NCBI RefSeq assembly: GCF_000321045.1
Contig: NZ_HE578945.1
Location: forward strand, 995,891-1,059,890
DNA length: 64,000 bases
Direction of reading: 5' to 3'
From: Phytobacter massiliensis JC163
GTDB lineage: Bacteria; Pseudomonadota; Gammaproteobacteria; Enterobacterales; Enterobacteriaceae
Below, piece by piece: positions 10,258-20,039 of this stretch (position 1 is its first letter; every line of letters begins with the position of its first letter). The translations under genes and the position numbers were made by a program. The notes beneath the pieces are model-generated. The model was given only the letters and a program-made list of their open reading frames with translations. It had not been told where the DNA came from and did not search any database.

Positions 10258-12934
10258 ATGTCGTCTACCCTACGCGAAGCCAGTAAGGACACGTTGCAGG
10301 CAGAGAATAAAACGTATCACTACTACAGCTTGCCGCTGGCCGCAAAGGAACTTGGGGATATTGCGCGTCTACCCAAGTCGTTAAAAGTCTTACTTGAAAA
10401 CCTGCTGCGCTGGCAGGATGAGCAGTCTGTTACCGAAGAAGATATCCGTGCGCTGGCAGGGTGGCTTGAGAATGCCCACGCCGATCGTGAAATCGCCTAT
10501 CGTCCCGCCAGGGTACTGATGCAGGATTTTACCGGCGTTCCCGCCGTGGTCGATCTGGCCGCGATGCGCGAAGCGGTGAAACGCCTCGGCGGCGATACCG
10601 CTAAAGTTAATCCTCTTTCACCGGTGGATCTGGTGATTGACCACTCCGTAACCGTTGACCATTTTGGCGATGATGACGCTTTCGAAGAGAACGTCCGTCT
10701 TGAGATGGAGCGTAACCACGAACGCTATATGTTTCTGAAGTGGGGCCAGCAGGCGTTTAGCCGCTTTAGCGTGGTGCCGCCGGGAACCGGGATCTGCCAC
10801 CAGGTCAACCTGGAGTACCTGGGCAAGGCTGTCTGGAGTGAATTGCAGGACAAAGAGTGGGTCGCCTACCCGGATACGCTGGTGGGCACCGATTCTCACA
10901 CCACCATGATTAACGGGCTGGGCGTACTGGGCTGGGGCGTGGGCGGTATCGAAGCCGAAGCCGCTATGCTCGGGCAGCCGGTCTCGATGCTGATTCCGGA
11001 CGTCGTCGGCTTTAAGCTGAGCGGCAAACTGGCGGAAGGCATTACCGCGACTGACCTTGTGTTAACCGTTACCCAGATGCTGCGTAAACATGGGGTGGTG
11101 GGTAAATTTGTTGAATTCTACGGTGACGGGCTCGATTCGCTTCCGCTTGCCGATCGGGCGACTATCGCCAACATGGCGCCGGAGTACGGCGCGACCTGCG
11201 GCTTCTTCCCCATTGATGGCGTAACGCTTGAGTATATGCGTCTGAGCGGGCGCAGCGAGGAGCAGGTGGCGCTGGTTGAGGCCTATGCGAAAGCGCAGGG
11301 CATGTGGCGCAACCCGGGGGATGAGCCGGTCTTCACCAGCACCCTGGAACTGAACATGAACGATGTTGAGGCAAGCCTCGCCGGACCGAAACGTCCTCAG
11401 GACCGGGTGGCGCTGGGTGATGTGCCGAAAGCCTTCGCCGCCTCCACGGAGCTGGAGCTCAACACGGCGCAGAAAGATCACAAGCCCGTCGAATATGTGC
11501 TGAAAGGCGAAAAACACTCATTGCCTGACGGCGCGGTGGTTATCGCCGCCATTACCTCCTGTACCAACACCTCTAACCCGAGCGTACTGATGGCGGCAGG
11601 TCTGCTGGCAAAAAACGCGGTCACCGTCGGTCTCAAACGCCAGCCGTGGGTTAAGGCTTCGCTGGCGCCCGGCTCGAAGGTCGTATCTGATTACCTGGCC
11701 CAGGCCCGGCTGACCCCCTATCTTGATGAGCTGGGCTTTAACCTGGTGGGTTACGGCTGCACCACCTGTATCGGTAACTCGGGGCCGCTGCCTGAACCGA
11801 TTGAACAGGCTATCAAACAGGGTGATTTAACGGTAGGGGCGGTGCTGTCAGGCAACCGTAACTTTGAAGGGCGTATTCATCCGCTGGTAAAAACGAACTG
11901 GCTGGCTTCACCGCCGCTGGTGGTGGCTTATGCGCTGGCGGGGAATATGAATATCAACCTGGCTACCGACCCGCTCGGCCATGACCGTAAAGGCGATCCG
12001 GTCTATTTAAAAGATATCTGGCCTTCTGCGCGCGACATCGCCCGCGCGGTGGAGCAGGTTTCCACCGATATGTTCCGCAAAGAGTATGCGGAAGTCTTTG
12101 AGGGCACCGAAGAGTGGAAGGGCATTCAGGTAGAAAGCTCGGATACTTACGGCTGGCAGAATGATTCCACCTATATTCGCCTGTCTCCTTTCTTCGATGA
12201 AATGCTCTCCGAACCCGATCCGGTGCAGGATATTCGCGGCGCGCGCGTGCTGGCGATGCTGGGAGATTCGGTGACCACTGATCACATCTCACCGGCAGGC
12301 AGCATTAAGGCGGACAGCCCGGCAGGCAGATATCTGCAAAGCCACGGCGTTGAGCGCGGCGATTTCAACTCCTACGGTTCCCGACGCGGCAACCATGAAG
12401 TGATGATGCGCGGCACGTTTGCCAATATCCGTATCCGTAATGAGATGGTGCCGGGGGGTGGAAGGGGGCATGACCCGTCATCTGCCGGGCGATGAGGTGA
12501 TCTCTATCTATGACGCGGCAATGCGTTATCAGAAAGAGGGCACGCCGCTGGCGGTCATTGCCGGTAAAGAGTATGGCTCCGGCTCCAGCCGCGACTGGGC
12601 GGCTAAAGGGCCTCGCCTGCTGGGCGTGCGGGTGGTCATTGCAGAGTCGTTTGAGCGAATTCACCGCTCTAACCTTATCGGCATGGGGATTTTACCGCTG
12701 GAGTTCCCGCAGGGCGTGACGCGTAAAACCCTTGGTCTGACCGGTGAAGAACGGATTGATATCAGTAACCTGCAAGCGCTCAAGCCGGGTACAACGGTGC
12801 CGGTAACGCTCACGCGTGCCGACGGGACAACCGAGGAGCTGGCTTGTCGTTGCCGTATTGATACCGCAACCGAACTGACCTATTACCAGAACGATGGCAT
12901 TCTGCACTATGTCATTCGTAATATGCTGAACTAG
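10258..12934 (+). pseudogene. acnA: Aconitate hydratase A, frameshifted (acnA)
   Basis: Aconitase A interconverts citrate and isocitrate with a [4Fe-4S] cluster; in E. coli it is the stress- and stationary-phase form, beside housekeeping AcnB. The first frame encodes residues 1-733 nearly identically to E. coli AcnA, including the cluster ligands (SCTNTSNPS and [12 protein letters not shown]). At 12453-12458 there are six G where five are expected; after it the frame shifts and the genuine C-terminal domain ([11 protein letters not shown] to VIRNMLN) continues in another frame to 12934. Removing one G gives exactly 891 residues, the E. coli length. As read, the product would end after about 745 residues, losing the swivel domain. 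Strong AAGGAGG site before ATG 10258. Sequencing error is as likely as a true mutation. Confidence 0.9.
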
Positions 12935-12942
12935 GTGCTGTA

Positions 12943-12978
12943 AGGCCGGAAGGCGCGCTGCCTCCCGGCCTCTTTTTT
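12943..12978. terminator. acnA/ribA terminator
   Basis: Long stem AGGCCGG/CCGGCCT, extended inward by AGGC/GCCT, then six T residues at 12973-12978. It serves acnA; it touches the ribA stop. Confidence 0.85.
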
Positions 12979-13567
12979 ATTCCTTGAGCAGGTGGCCCAT
13001 CTTCGCCGCTTTGGTATCCAGATAGTGCTCATTGTTCGGGTTACGCCCGACGATCAGCGGCACGCGCTCAACAATATTGATCCCGGCCTCGGTAAGAATT
13101 TCCACTTTGCGCGGGTTATTGGTCAGCAGGCGCACCTCATCCACGCCCAGTAATTTGAACATATCCGCACAGAGCGTAAAGTCGCGCTCGTCGGCGGCAA
13201 AGCCCAACTGATGGTTGGCCTCTACCGTGTCATACCCCTGATCCTGCAGGGCATAGGCGCGAATTTTGTTCAGCAGGCCGATATTACGCCCCTCCTGACG
13301 GTGGTACAGCAGCACGCCCCGGCCTTCCTCGGCAATATGGGTAAGCGCCGCTTCAAGCTGGAAACCGCAGTCGCAGCGCAGGCTAAACAGGGCGTCGCCC
13401 GTCAGGCATTCTGAATGAACGCGCGCCAGCACCGGCAGCTGGCCGGAAATATCGCCATAGACAAGCGCAACGTGATCTTGCCCGGTTGCCAGTTCTTCAA
13501 AACCCACCATCAGGAAATCCCCCCACGGGGTTGGCAGTCTGGCTTCTGCCACGCGTTTAAGCTGCAT
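12977..13567 (-). CDS. ribA: GTP cyclohydrolase II
   Basis: First enzyme of riboflavin synthesis, opening GTP to 2,5-diamino-6-ribosylamino-pyrimidinone 5'-phosphate. It has 196 residues as in E. coli. The zinc ligands C-x10-C-x-C are visible in [17 protein letters not shown] (about 54-67), and the catalytic [14 protein letters not shown] segment follows. The start is at 13567 ([12 protein letters not shown]), matching E. coli; ten further residues could be read upstream but are not supported. Convergent with acnA. Confidence 0.96.
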   Translation of the reverse strand: MQLKRVAEARLPTPWGDFLMVGFEELATGQDHVALVYGDISGQLPVLARVHSECLTGDALFSLRCDCGFQLEAALTHIAEEGRGVLLYHRQEGRNIGLLNKIRAYALQDQGYDTVEANHQLGFAADERDFTLCADMFKLLGVDEVRLLTNNPRKVEILTEAGINIVERVPLIVGRNPNNEHYLDTKAAKMGHLLKE

Positions 13568-13752
13568 GTGATTCTCCGAAATTATGCTGGCCATCATACC
13601 CTAGCCTTATGTATCAGCTATTTTGCCACAATGCGCTTTACATCACTAATCACCTCCCGTTTCGCGACGATTTAATCGCACAAATGCGGCGCTTTTCCCG
13701 AAACTGTCATTTTTCAGTTATGATTGTTGAGCCCGTAAATAAAGGAGTTGAG

Positions 13753-14517
13753 ATGTTTTCCATAGCCAGACGCACCACGGCGGGTGCAGGTTTATTGTTG
13801 ATTATGCCGCTTGCGGTGTGGCTTTCCGGCTGGCGCTGGGAGCCGGGCGAAAGTGGTTTATGGTTGAAGCTGCTCTTTTGGGTCACCGAAACCGTTACCC
13901 AGCCCTGGGGGATTATCACCCACGTGCTGCTCTGCGGCTGGTTCCTCTGGTGCCTGCGTTTTCGCTTAAAACCTGCCTTAATGTTATTTGCCATTCTTGG
14001 TTGCGCCATCCTCGCGGGACAGGGAGTAAAATCCTGGGTTAAAGATCGCGTCCAGGAGCCAAGGCCGTTTGTACTGTGGCTGGAAAAATCACATAACATT
14101 CAGCCGGATGAGTTCTATAGTTTAAAGCGTAAGGCGCGTGGCGATCTGGTGAAAGAGCAGTTGCATGACCAGACATCCATCCCGGCCTTTTTGCGCAAAC
14201 ACTGGCAGAAAGAGACAGGCTTTGCCTTTCCTTCCGGCCATACCATGTTTGCCGCCAGTTGGGCGCTGCTGGGCGTTGGGCTGCTGTGGCCTCGCCGTCG
14301 GACCTGGACTATCGCGCTATTACTGGTCTGGGCGACAAGCGTGATGGGGAGCAGGATGTTGCTTGGCATGCACTGGCCGAGGGATTTGGTGGTCGCTACG
14401 CTTATCTCCTGGATGCTGGTGACGATCGCCACCTGGCTTGCCCAGCGTCTTTGCGGTCCGCTGACGCCGCCGCTACAGGAAAAGCAGGAAATTGCCGAAA
14501 GGGAAGAAGAAAGTTGA
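13753..14517 (+). CDS. pgpB: Phosphatidylglycerophosphatase / undecaprenyl-PP phosphatase PgpB
   Basis: Integral membrane PAP2-family lipid phosphatase, 254 residues as in E. coli. It dephosphorylates phosphatidylglycerol phosphate and undecaprenyl pyrophosphate at the periplasmic side. The three PAP2 motifs are present: KDRVQEPRP, PSGHTMFAA and SRMLLGMHWPRDLVVA. About six hydrophobic membrane segments are visible. The start is ATG 13753 with AAAGGAG five bases upstream; a 48-residue in-frame extension upstream is not part of the gene. Confidence 0.95.
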   Translation: MFSIARRTTAGAGLLLIMPLAVWLSGWRWEPGESGLWLKLLFWVTETVTQPWGIITHVLLCGWFLWCLRFRLKPALMLFAILGCAILAGQGVKSWVKDRVQEPRPFVLWLEKSHNIQPDEFYSLKRKARGDLVKEQLHDQTSIPAFLRKHWQKETGFAFPSGHTMFAASWALLGVGLLWPRRRTWTIALLLVWATSVMGSRMLLGMHWPRDLVVATLISWMLVTIATWLAQRLCGPLTPPLQEKQEIAEREEES

Positions 14518-14543
14518 AATTTGTCTGGCAGGCCCATAAATCC

Positions 14544-14569
14544 CTTTGAAGCGCTGCGCATTTCCATTT
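14544..14569 (+). promoter_or_regulatory. Possible sigma-32 promoter for lapAB
   Basis: CTTTGAA at 14544-14550, 13-base spacer, CCATTT at 14564-14569, resembling the heat-shock consensus CTTGAAA/CCCCATNT. E. coli lapAB is known to have a heat-shock promoter. The match is imperfect. Confidence 0.35.
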
Positions 14570-14658
14570 CGCGCCAGGCGCTAAAATGGTAGTTTATAGG
14601 CTGTGCTGCATACGTATGAATATAATTTATTCGCCCATCACACATAACGGGAAGTAAT

Positions 14659-14967
14659 GTGAAATATCTACTCATTTTCTTGCTGGTTCTGGCGATTTTC
14701 GTCGTTTCGGTCACCCTTGGCGCGCAAAACGATCAGCAGGTCACCTTCAACTATTTGCTGGCCCAGGGCGAGTACCGTATCTCGACGCTGCTGGCGATTC
14801 TTTTTGCGGCGGGTTTTGTCATCGGCTGGCTGATTTGCGGCCTGTTCTGGCTGCGCGTTCGGGTTTCACTGGCGCGTGCGGAACGGAAGCTCAAACGCCT
14901 TGAACAGCAGCTGACCCCGGCCTCTACGGCGCCGGTTGCGCCCGCAACGCCGGTAGTGAAGGAATAA
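14659..14967 (+). CDS. lapA: Lipopolysaccharide assembly protein A
   Basis: LapA (YciS), 102 residues, an inner-membrane protein working with LapB in the control of LpxC and thus lipopolysaccharide synthesis. Two membrane segments are visible (about residues 3-22 and 43-66), followed by a basic coiled-coil (ARAERKLKRLEQQL) and an Ala/Pro/Thr-rich tail. lapB begins six bases after its stop, so the two are one operon. Confidence 0.94.
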   Translation: MKYLLIFLLVLAIFVVSVTLGAQNDQQVTFNYLLAQGEYRISTLLAILFAAGFVIGWLICGLFWLRVRVSLARAERKLKRLEQQLTPASTAPVAPATPVVKE

Positions 14968-14973
14968 TCGCTT

Positions 14974-16143
14974 ATGCTGGAGCTGTTGTTTCTGCTGTTA
15001 CCCGTTGCGGCCGCGTATGGGTGGTACATGGGGCGCAGAAATGCTCAACAAACGAAGCAGGACGAGGCAAACCGGCTATCGCGTGATTACGTGGCCGGTA
15101 TGAACCTGCTGCTGAGCAACCAGCAGGACAAAGCGGTTGACCTGTTCCTTGATATGCTTAAAGAGGATACCGGTACCGTCGAAGCGCATCTCACGCTCGG
15201 TAATCTCTTTCGTTCGCGCGGGGAAGTCGACCGCGCTATCCGTATTCACCAGACGCTGATGGAGAGCGCCTCGCTGACCTACGATCAGCGGCTGCTTGCC
15301 GTGCAGCAGCTTGGGCGCGACTATATGGCCGCCGGGATGTACGATCGGGCGGAAGATATGTTTAACCAGCTGGTGGACGAGACGGAGTTTCGTATTGGCG
15401 CGCTGCAGCAGCTGTTACAGATTTATCAGGCCACCAGCGACTGGCAAAAGGCCATTGATGTCGCCGAGCGGCTGGTCAAGCTGGGCAAAGATAAACAGCG
15501 TGGCGAAATTGCCCACTTCTACTGCGAGCTGGCGCTACAGCAGATGGGTAACGATGATATGGATCGGGCGATGGCGCTGCTCAAAAAGGGTGCCGCCGCC
15601 GATCGCGACAGCCCGCGCGTCTCCATTATGATGGGGCGCGTGTTTATGGCGAAAGGCGAGTACACCAAAGCGGTGGAGAGCCTGCTGCGGGTTATCGATC
15701 AGGATCGGGAGCTGGTCAGCGAAACGCTGGAAATGCTGCAGGTCTGCTATCAGCATCTGGGGAAACCGGAAGAGTGGGCCGACTTCCTGCGGCGCTGTGT
15801 AGAAGAGAACAGCGGGGCGAAAGCTGAGCTTATGCTGGCTGAGATTATGGAGGCGAAAGAAGGCCAGGACGCCGCTCAGGTATACGTCACGCGTCAGCTG
15901 CAGCGCCACCCGACTATGCGTGTTTTCCATAAGCTGATGGATTATCACCTTAATGAAGCAGAAGAGGGACGGGCGAAAGAGAGCCTGATGGTGCTGCGTG
16001 ATATGGTGGGAGAGCAGGTGCGCAGCAAACCGCGCTATCGCTGCCACAAGTGCGGCTTTACCGCCTACACCATGTACTGGCACTGCCCGTCTTGCCGCGC
16101 GTGGTCAACCGTGAAGCCGATTCGTGGTCTTGACGGTCAGTAA
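14974..16143 (+). CDS. lapB: Lipopolysaccharide assembly protein B
   Basis: LapB (YciM), 389 residues as in E. coli. It is an adaptor that presents LpxC to the FtsH protease and is inhibited by PbgA/YejM, so setting the lipopolysaccharide level. One N-terminal membrane anchor (residues 2-20) leads to a series of tetratricopeptide repeats (about 35-340). The C-terminal rubredoxin-like metal site is visible as CHKCGFTAYTMYWHCPSC, with all four cysteines kept. Confidence 0.96.
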   Translation: MLELLFLLLPVAAAYGWYMGRRNAQQTKQDEANRLSRDYVAGMNLLLSNQQDKAVDLFLDMLKEDTGTVEAHLTLGNLFRSRGEVDRAIRIHQTLMESASLTYDQRLLAVQQLGRDYMAAGMYDRAEDMFNQLVDETEFRIGALQQLLQIYQATSDWQKAIDVAERLVKLGKDKQRGEIAHFYCELALQQMGNDDMDRAMALLKKGAAADRDSPRVSIMMGRVFMAKGEYTKAVESLLRVIDQDRELVSETLEMLQVCYQHLGKPEEWADFLRRCVEENSGAKAELMLAEIMEAKEGQDAAQVYVTRQLQRHPTMRVFHKLMDYHLNEAEEGRAKESLMVLRDMVGEQVRSKPRYRCHKCGFTAYTMYWHCPSCRAWSTVKPIRGLDGQ

Positions 16144-16331
16144 TTTTTAAAAAAAACTCATTTTAGTTACAACATACTAATCATGTTTTATAAAAAGCAG
16201 TGAGCAGCGTCGTGCCAACATCGCCCGGCAGGTCATTAATGCAGCCTGTCTTTTCCTTATCAGCACAGGTAGAATGCTCGCCGTTTATTATTCGCGCCTG
16301 AGCGGGTGCCCTCATTGCAGAAGGTCTCATC

Positions 16332-17066
16332 ATGACGTCCACTTCATCAACACTTTCCCGCGCGTTAACGGCTTCCCCCATCGTGGTGGCCCTTGACTAT
16401 GACAATCGAGACAAAGCCCTGGCGTTTGTCGACCGTATCGACCCCCGTGATTGTCGCCTCAAAGTTGGCAAAGAGATGTTCACGCTGTTCGGCCCGCAGC
16501 TGGTGCGCGACCTCCAGCAGCGCGGTTTCGACGTCTTTCTCGACCTTAAATTTCATGATATCCCTAACACCACGGCGCACGCGGTGAAAGCGGCTGCGGA
16601 CCTTGGCGTCTGGATGGTGAATGTGCATGCTTCCGGCGGCGCGCGCATGATGACAGCCGCGAAAGAGGCGCTACAGAGCTTCGGTAAAGATGCGCCGCTG
16701 CTGATTGCGGTTACGGTTTTAACCAGTATGGAAGCGGCCGATCTGGCCGACCTTGGTATCCAGGCAACCCCCGCAGAACACGCGGAAAGGCTGGCGGCGT
16801 TAACACAGCAGTGCGGCCTCGATGGTGTGGTCTGTTCGGCGCAGGAAGCGGTACGTTTCAAAGCGGCCTTCGGTGAACCCTTTCGCCTGGTAACCCCTGG
16901 CATTCGTCCTCATGGCAGCGATGCCGGGGATCAGCGGCGGATTATGACGCCACAACAGGCCCAGGCGGCAGGCGTAGATTATATGGTTATCGGACGGCCG
17001 GTCACCCAATCTGCCGACCCGGCGCAGACGCTACGCGATATCAACGCATCTCTGAAGGGGGCATAA
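16332..17066 (+). CDS. pyrF: Orotidine 5'-phosphate decarboxylase
   Basis: Last step of UMP synthesis (OMP to UMP). 244 residues against 245 in E. coli. The TIM-barrel motifs are clear: VVALDYDN, the catalytic [10 protein letters not shown] with its Lys/Asp network, and the phosphate-binding VTPGIRP and VIGRPVTQS segments. Its stop overlaps the yciH start by one base (TAATG), an arrangement shared with E. coli. Confidence 0.96.
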   Translation: MTSTSSTLSRALTASPIVVALDYDNRDKALAFVDRIDPRDCRLKVGKEMFTLFGPQLVRDLQQRGFDVFLDLKFHDIPNTTAHAVKAAADLGVWMVNVHASGGARMMTAAKEALQSFGKDAPLLIAVTVLTSMEAADLADLGIQATPAEHAERLAALTQQCGLDGVVCSAQEAVRFKAAFGEPFRLVTPGIRPHGSDAGDQRRIMTPQQAQAAGVDYMVIGRPVTQSADPAQTLRDINASLKGA

Positions 17067-17392
17067 TGAGCGACAGTAATAGCAGGCTGGTTTACTCAAC
17101 AGAAAGCGGACGCATCCCGGAAGAAAAGCCGACGGTGATTCGACCCAAAGGCGACGGCGTGGTGCGCATTCAGCGGCAAACCAGCGGACGCAAAGGCAAA
17201 GGCGTTTGCCTTATCACCGGCGTAGAGGGTGATGATGCCGCGCTTGTCGCGCTGGCCGCGGAGCTGAAAAAGAAATGCGGCTGTGGCGGTTCAGTGAAAG
17301 AGGGCGTTATCGAAATTCAGGGCGATAAGCGAGAGTTGATCAAGTCGCTGCTGGAAGCCAAAGGCATGAAGGTCAAACTGGCAGGCGGTTAA
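17066..17392 (+). CDS. yciH: YciH, SUI1/eIF1-like translation factor homologue
   Basis: A 108-residue protein of the SUI1 family, the same length as E. coli YciH. In vitro and stress studies of the E. coli protein link it to start-site discrimination and to repression of translation under stress. Conserved RQTSGRKGKGVCLITG and the GCGGSVKEGVIEIQGD signature are visible. It is translationally coupled to pyrF and followed by a strong terminator. Confidence 0.94.
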   Translation: MSDSNSRLVYSTESGRIPEEKPTVIRPKGDGVVRIQRQTSGRKGKGVCLITGVEGDDAALVALAAELKKKCGCGGSVKEGVIEIQGDKRELIKSLLEAKGMKVKLAGG

Positions 17393-17406
17393 CGCGAGCC
17401 GGGCAT

Positions 17407-17438
17407 AAAAAAGCCGCGATAGCTATCGCGGCTTTTTT
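17407..17438. terminator. Bidirectional terminator between yciH and osmB
   Basis: Perfect 32-base palindrome: six A, a GCCGCGATAG/CTATCGCGGC stem, six T. It serves yciH and may also serve osmB from the other side. Confidence 0.93.
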
Positions 17439-17502
17439 GCTCAGTATATTCAGACCTGTAAGAAAGAGACGTAATTCAGTTGTAGAAGCCGTCTTAGTAA
17501 AA

Positions 17503-17724
17503 TTATTTACCAACCTGATGACCAACAATACCACCCACTGCCGCGCCGCCTAGGGTACCCAGCGTGCTGCCGTCAGTGAGAACTGCGCCGCCTAATGCAC
17601 CAGCACCAGCGCCGATAGCGGTGTTACGATCGCGCTTGGACCAGTGGCCACATGCGCTCAGAGACATTGCAAGAGTGACAGCCAGAACCGCCGCAGCCAT
17701 TTTTTTACCCGTTAACATCATCAT
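17503..17724 (-). CDS. osmB: Osmotically inducible lipoprotein OsmB
   Basis: Small outer-membrane lipoprotein (72-73 residues) induced by osmotic stress and stationary phase in E. coli. The signal peptide ends in the lipobox LSAC, followed by a glycine-zipper domain (GAGAGALGGAVL and GTLGGAAVGGIVGHQVG) expected to insert in membranes. Three ATG codons in a row begin the frame; the first (17724) lies five bases from an AGGAG site and the second would give exactly the E. coli length of 72, so the start is uncertain by one codon. Its promoter lies in the 256-base gap to yciT. Confidence 0.92.
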   Translation of the reverse strand: MMMLTGKKMAAAVLAVTLAMSLSACGHWSKRDRNTAIGAGAGALGGAVLTDGSTLGTLGGAAVGGIVGHQVGK

Positions 17725-17957
17725 ACTTTCTCCTGAATAGTGGATTCACGGAAAAGTGTTCTCTCTAAGTATAGTGCGAATGCTCTGACTTAAAGTCTTT
17801 CCGCTAAACCTTTGTTGCGCAGGTGTTACTCTATTCACGCGTGTGATAGTTACTTCCTGTTATATCGCTGAACATAATATTACGTATGATCACGATTACC
17901 GACACGGTAAATAGTCTTAATTGGACGGTCAGAATAGTCTCAGATATGAAAGGGATA

Positions 17958-17973
17958 GCCCGCGGGCGCGGGC
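17958..17973 (-). terminator. Possible yciT terminator hairpin
   Basis: GC-rich inverted repeat GCCCGCG/CGCGGGC just after the yciT stop. There is only a poor T-rich tail, so assignment is weak. Confidence 0.35.
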
Positions 17974-17980
17974 AGGAAAA

Positions 17981-18739
17981 TCAGAGTGGGTCGGTTGAGG
18001 AGACGATATCCACGGCCAGACCGCTTTGCTGTAGCTGGTGACGCGTCTCTGCTGGCAGGCGGGAATCTGTTATAACACGGTTAAATTGCATGCCCGTGCC
18101 CAGCGTATAGGGGTGTACCGCGCCGAATTTTGAGCTATCGGTAAGCACAATGGCCTCGCAGCCTTTTTCCAGCACCGCGTTAACCACGTCGGAGCGCATC
18201 ATATCGCGGCCGGTAAAACCCGTCGCCGGCAGCCAGCCGTCGATGCCGATAAACGCTTTGCTGAAATGCACCTGCTGCACATACTGCCGCGTAAGCGGCC
18301 CCACCACGCTCTCGCTTTTCTTCTGATAAATGCCGCCAAGTAAAATGACATCGCAAAGGGCGTCTTTGAGCAGGTGCGCAATATAGCTGCTCACCGTGAT
18401 AATGGTCACGCCGCGCTGTTCACCCAGACGACGGGCGAGCAGGGCATTACAGCTACCATTTTCAATAAAAATGGTCTCTCCCTCGCTGACCAGCGAGGCG
18501 GCGTAATCCGCCAGGTCGCGCTTGACGCTGTAGTTATTCATCATGCGCGTTTCCACATCTTCACTGTCCAGCGGAACGGCGAAACCGTGAGTGCGGCGCA
18601 GATAGCTCTGCTTTTCAAGCGTGTTGAGATCCTGACGAATCGTGACCTCAGAAACGCCGGTCATTTTTGCCAGGTCGGAGACGCTCACACGCCCTTTATC
18701 AATGACTGTCTGTAATATGATTTGTTGTCGGGAATTCAT
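17981..18739 (-). CDS. yciT: DeoR-family transcriptional regulator YciT
   Basis: DeoR/GlpR-type regulator, 252 residues (249 in E. coli). The N-terminal helix-turn-helix ([20 protein letters not shown]) is followed by the sugar-phosphate sensing domain with [26 protein letters not shown] and FIGIDGW. In E. coli YciT is reported as a regulator of osmolarity-related genes. The effector is not known. A start at 18739 gives the family N terminus MNSRQQ. Confidence 0.92.
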   Translation of the reverse strand: MNSRQQIILQTVIDKGRVSVSDLAKMTGVSEVTIRQDLNTLEKQSYLRRTHGFAVPLDSEDVETRMMNNYSVKRDLADYAASLVSEGETIFIENGSCNALLARRLGEQRGVTIITVSSYIAHLLKDALCDVILLGGIYQKKSESVVGPLTRQYVQQVHFSKAFIGIDGWLPATGFTGRDMMRSDVVNAVLEKGCEAIVLTDSSKFGAVHPYTLGTGMQFNRVITDSRLPAETRHQLQQSGLAVDIVSSTDPL

Positions 18740-18798
18740 AACCGCTACTTTCAGGCCTTATAGCATTGAGGTGAGCCATCCGTTGCCGTGATGGTGTG

Positions 18799-18981
18799 TT
18801 AAATTTCCCACGGCGTTTTAGGCGCGTCGCTCGCGGCGTTCTGCTCTGCATTTTCAATATGCAGCAGCTCCGCCTTTAAGATTTCCAGGTTACGTATGGC
18901 GGACTGGGCATCCCCTGCAACCAGAATATCCAGCACGGTATCGATCCGTCCTGCCAGCTGTTTCACATTAATATCGGCCAT
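18799..18981 (-). CDS. yciZ: YciZ, UPF0509 family
   Basis: A 60-residue protein matching E. coli YciZ (57 residues): conserved core [20 protein letters not shown] and [13 protein letters not shown], and the C-terminal TPWEI. Function unknown; the sequence looks helical and soluble. The ATG at 18981 has an AAAGGTG site. A longer in-frame reading upstream is AT-rich and unlike any protein. Divergent from rpfF; the 191-base gap must hold both promoters. Confidence 0.88.
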   Translation of the reverse strand: MADINVKQLAGRIDTVLDILVAGDAQSAIRNLEILKAELLHIENAEQNAASDAPKTPWEI

Positions 18982-19172
18982 GTTTTCACCTTTCTGGTTG
19001 CAAATGAAGAAGTTGAATGATGCAGAAAACAGTTTAAAAAGAGAAGGGAAAAAACGAAATCTCAAAATATTATAAGCATCAGATATATATTCACTATGAG
19101 ACATACACCTGGCTTTAGGGTGGATTAGGCTTGCTCTGCGCACATTGCGCTTTTAACCGGAGGAGTAAGTCT

Positions 19173-20039
19173 ATGACAGTTATCAACCAGGCGACGTGCA
19201 AGCTTTTCACGGATAATGAACGATTTACGCAACTTTGCGGCTATTACGAAGAAGAGCGCCGCACGGTATGGATGATGTTGCGGGCGCACCCACGACCCTG
19301 TTTCAACCATGTCCTCATCGAAGAGATCATGAATATCTCCTGGCTGGTTCGTCAGTCCGGTTTCGCCGTTGATTTCTGGGTGACGGGCTCGCTGGTTCCC
19401 GGCCTGTATAATGCGGGCGGCGACCTGCGCTTTTTTGTGGAATGCATCCAGAATGGCCGACGCGAGGCGCTGCGCGCCTATGCCCGCGCCTGTGTTGACT
19501 GCGTTCATGCCGCCTCGCGCGGGTTCGATACCGGGGCAATTTCACTGGCGATGGTAGAGGGGAGCGCGCTGGGCGGCGGCTTCGAAGCGGCGCTGGCGCA
19601 CCATTTTGTCCTGGCCCAGCGCGATGCGCGCCTCGGTTTCCCGGAAATCGCTTTTAATCTCTTTCCGGGCATGGGCGGCTATTCGCTGGTGGCCCGGCGT
19701 GCGGGGATGAAGCTGGCGGAGGAGCTCATCTACAAAGGCGAATCCCACACCGCGGAGTGGTATGAACAACACGGGCTGGTGGATCAGCTGTTCGAACCCG
19801 CGCAGGGGTATCTTGCGGTGCGTACTTTTATTGACACTCTGCAACCGCGGCTGAACGGCATTCGCGCTATGCTCCGGGCGCGGCAGCGGGTCATGCAGCT
19901 GCCGCGCAGCGAGTTAATGGATATCACCGAAGACTGGGTGGATGCCGCGTTTTGTCTGCAACCGAAAGACGTTGCCTATATGGAGCGCCTGGTTCAGTTA
20001 CAGAACCGGCACGCCGCGGGGCTAAGCAAAGCCAGCTAA
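19173..20039 (+). CDS. rpfF: DSF-family signal synthase RpfF (crotonase fold)
   Basis: 288-residue enoyl-CoA hydratase-fold protein closely resembling RpfF, the enzyme that makes cis-2-unsaturated fatty acid (DSF/BDSF) signals from acyl-ACP by dehydration and thioester cleavage. Visible diagnostics are YNAGGDL (residues 79-85, oxyanion region), [14 protein letters not shown] with Glu138, and [17 protein letters not shown] with Glu158; the two Glu, 20 residues apart, match the paired catalytic glutamates of Xanthomonas RpfF (141 and 161). The C-terminal [10 protein letters not shown] segment is also RpfF-like. GGAGG lies nine bases before ATG 19173. It is absent at this locus in E. coli K-12. 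It runs tail-to-tail into rpfR. Exact chain length of the signal cannot be read from sequence. Confidence 0.9.
   Translation: MTVINQATCKLFTDNERFTQLCGYYEEERRTVWMMLRAHPRPCFNHVLIEEIMNISWLVRQSGFAVDFWVTGSLVPGLYNAGGDLRFFVECIQNGRREALRAYARACVDCVHAASRGFDTGAISLAMVEGSALGGGFEAALAHHFVLAQRDARLGFPEIAFNLFPGMGGYSLVARRAGMKLAEELIYKGESHTAEWYEQHGLVDQLFEPAQGYLAVRTFIDTLQPRLNGIRAMLRARQRVMQLPRSELMDITEDWVDAAFCLQPKDVAYMERLVQLQNRHAAGLSKAS

Noticed and set aside
12440-12480. Programmed frameshift in acnA
   Set aside because: AcnA is not known to use one, there is no slippery heptamer with a downstream structure that I can see, and the G-run explains it as an indel.
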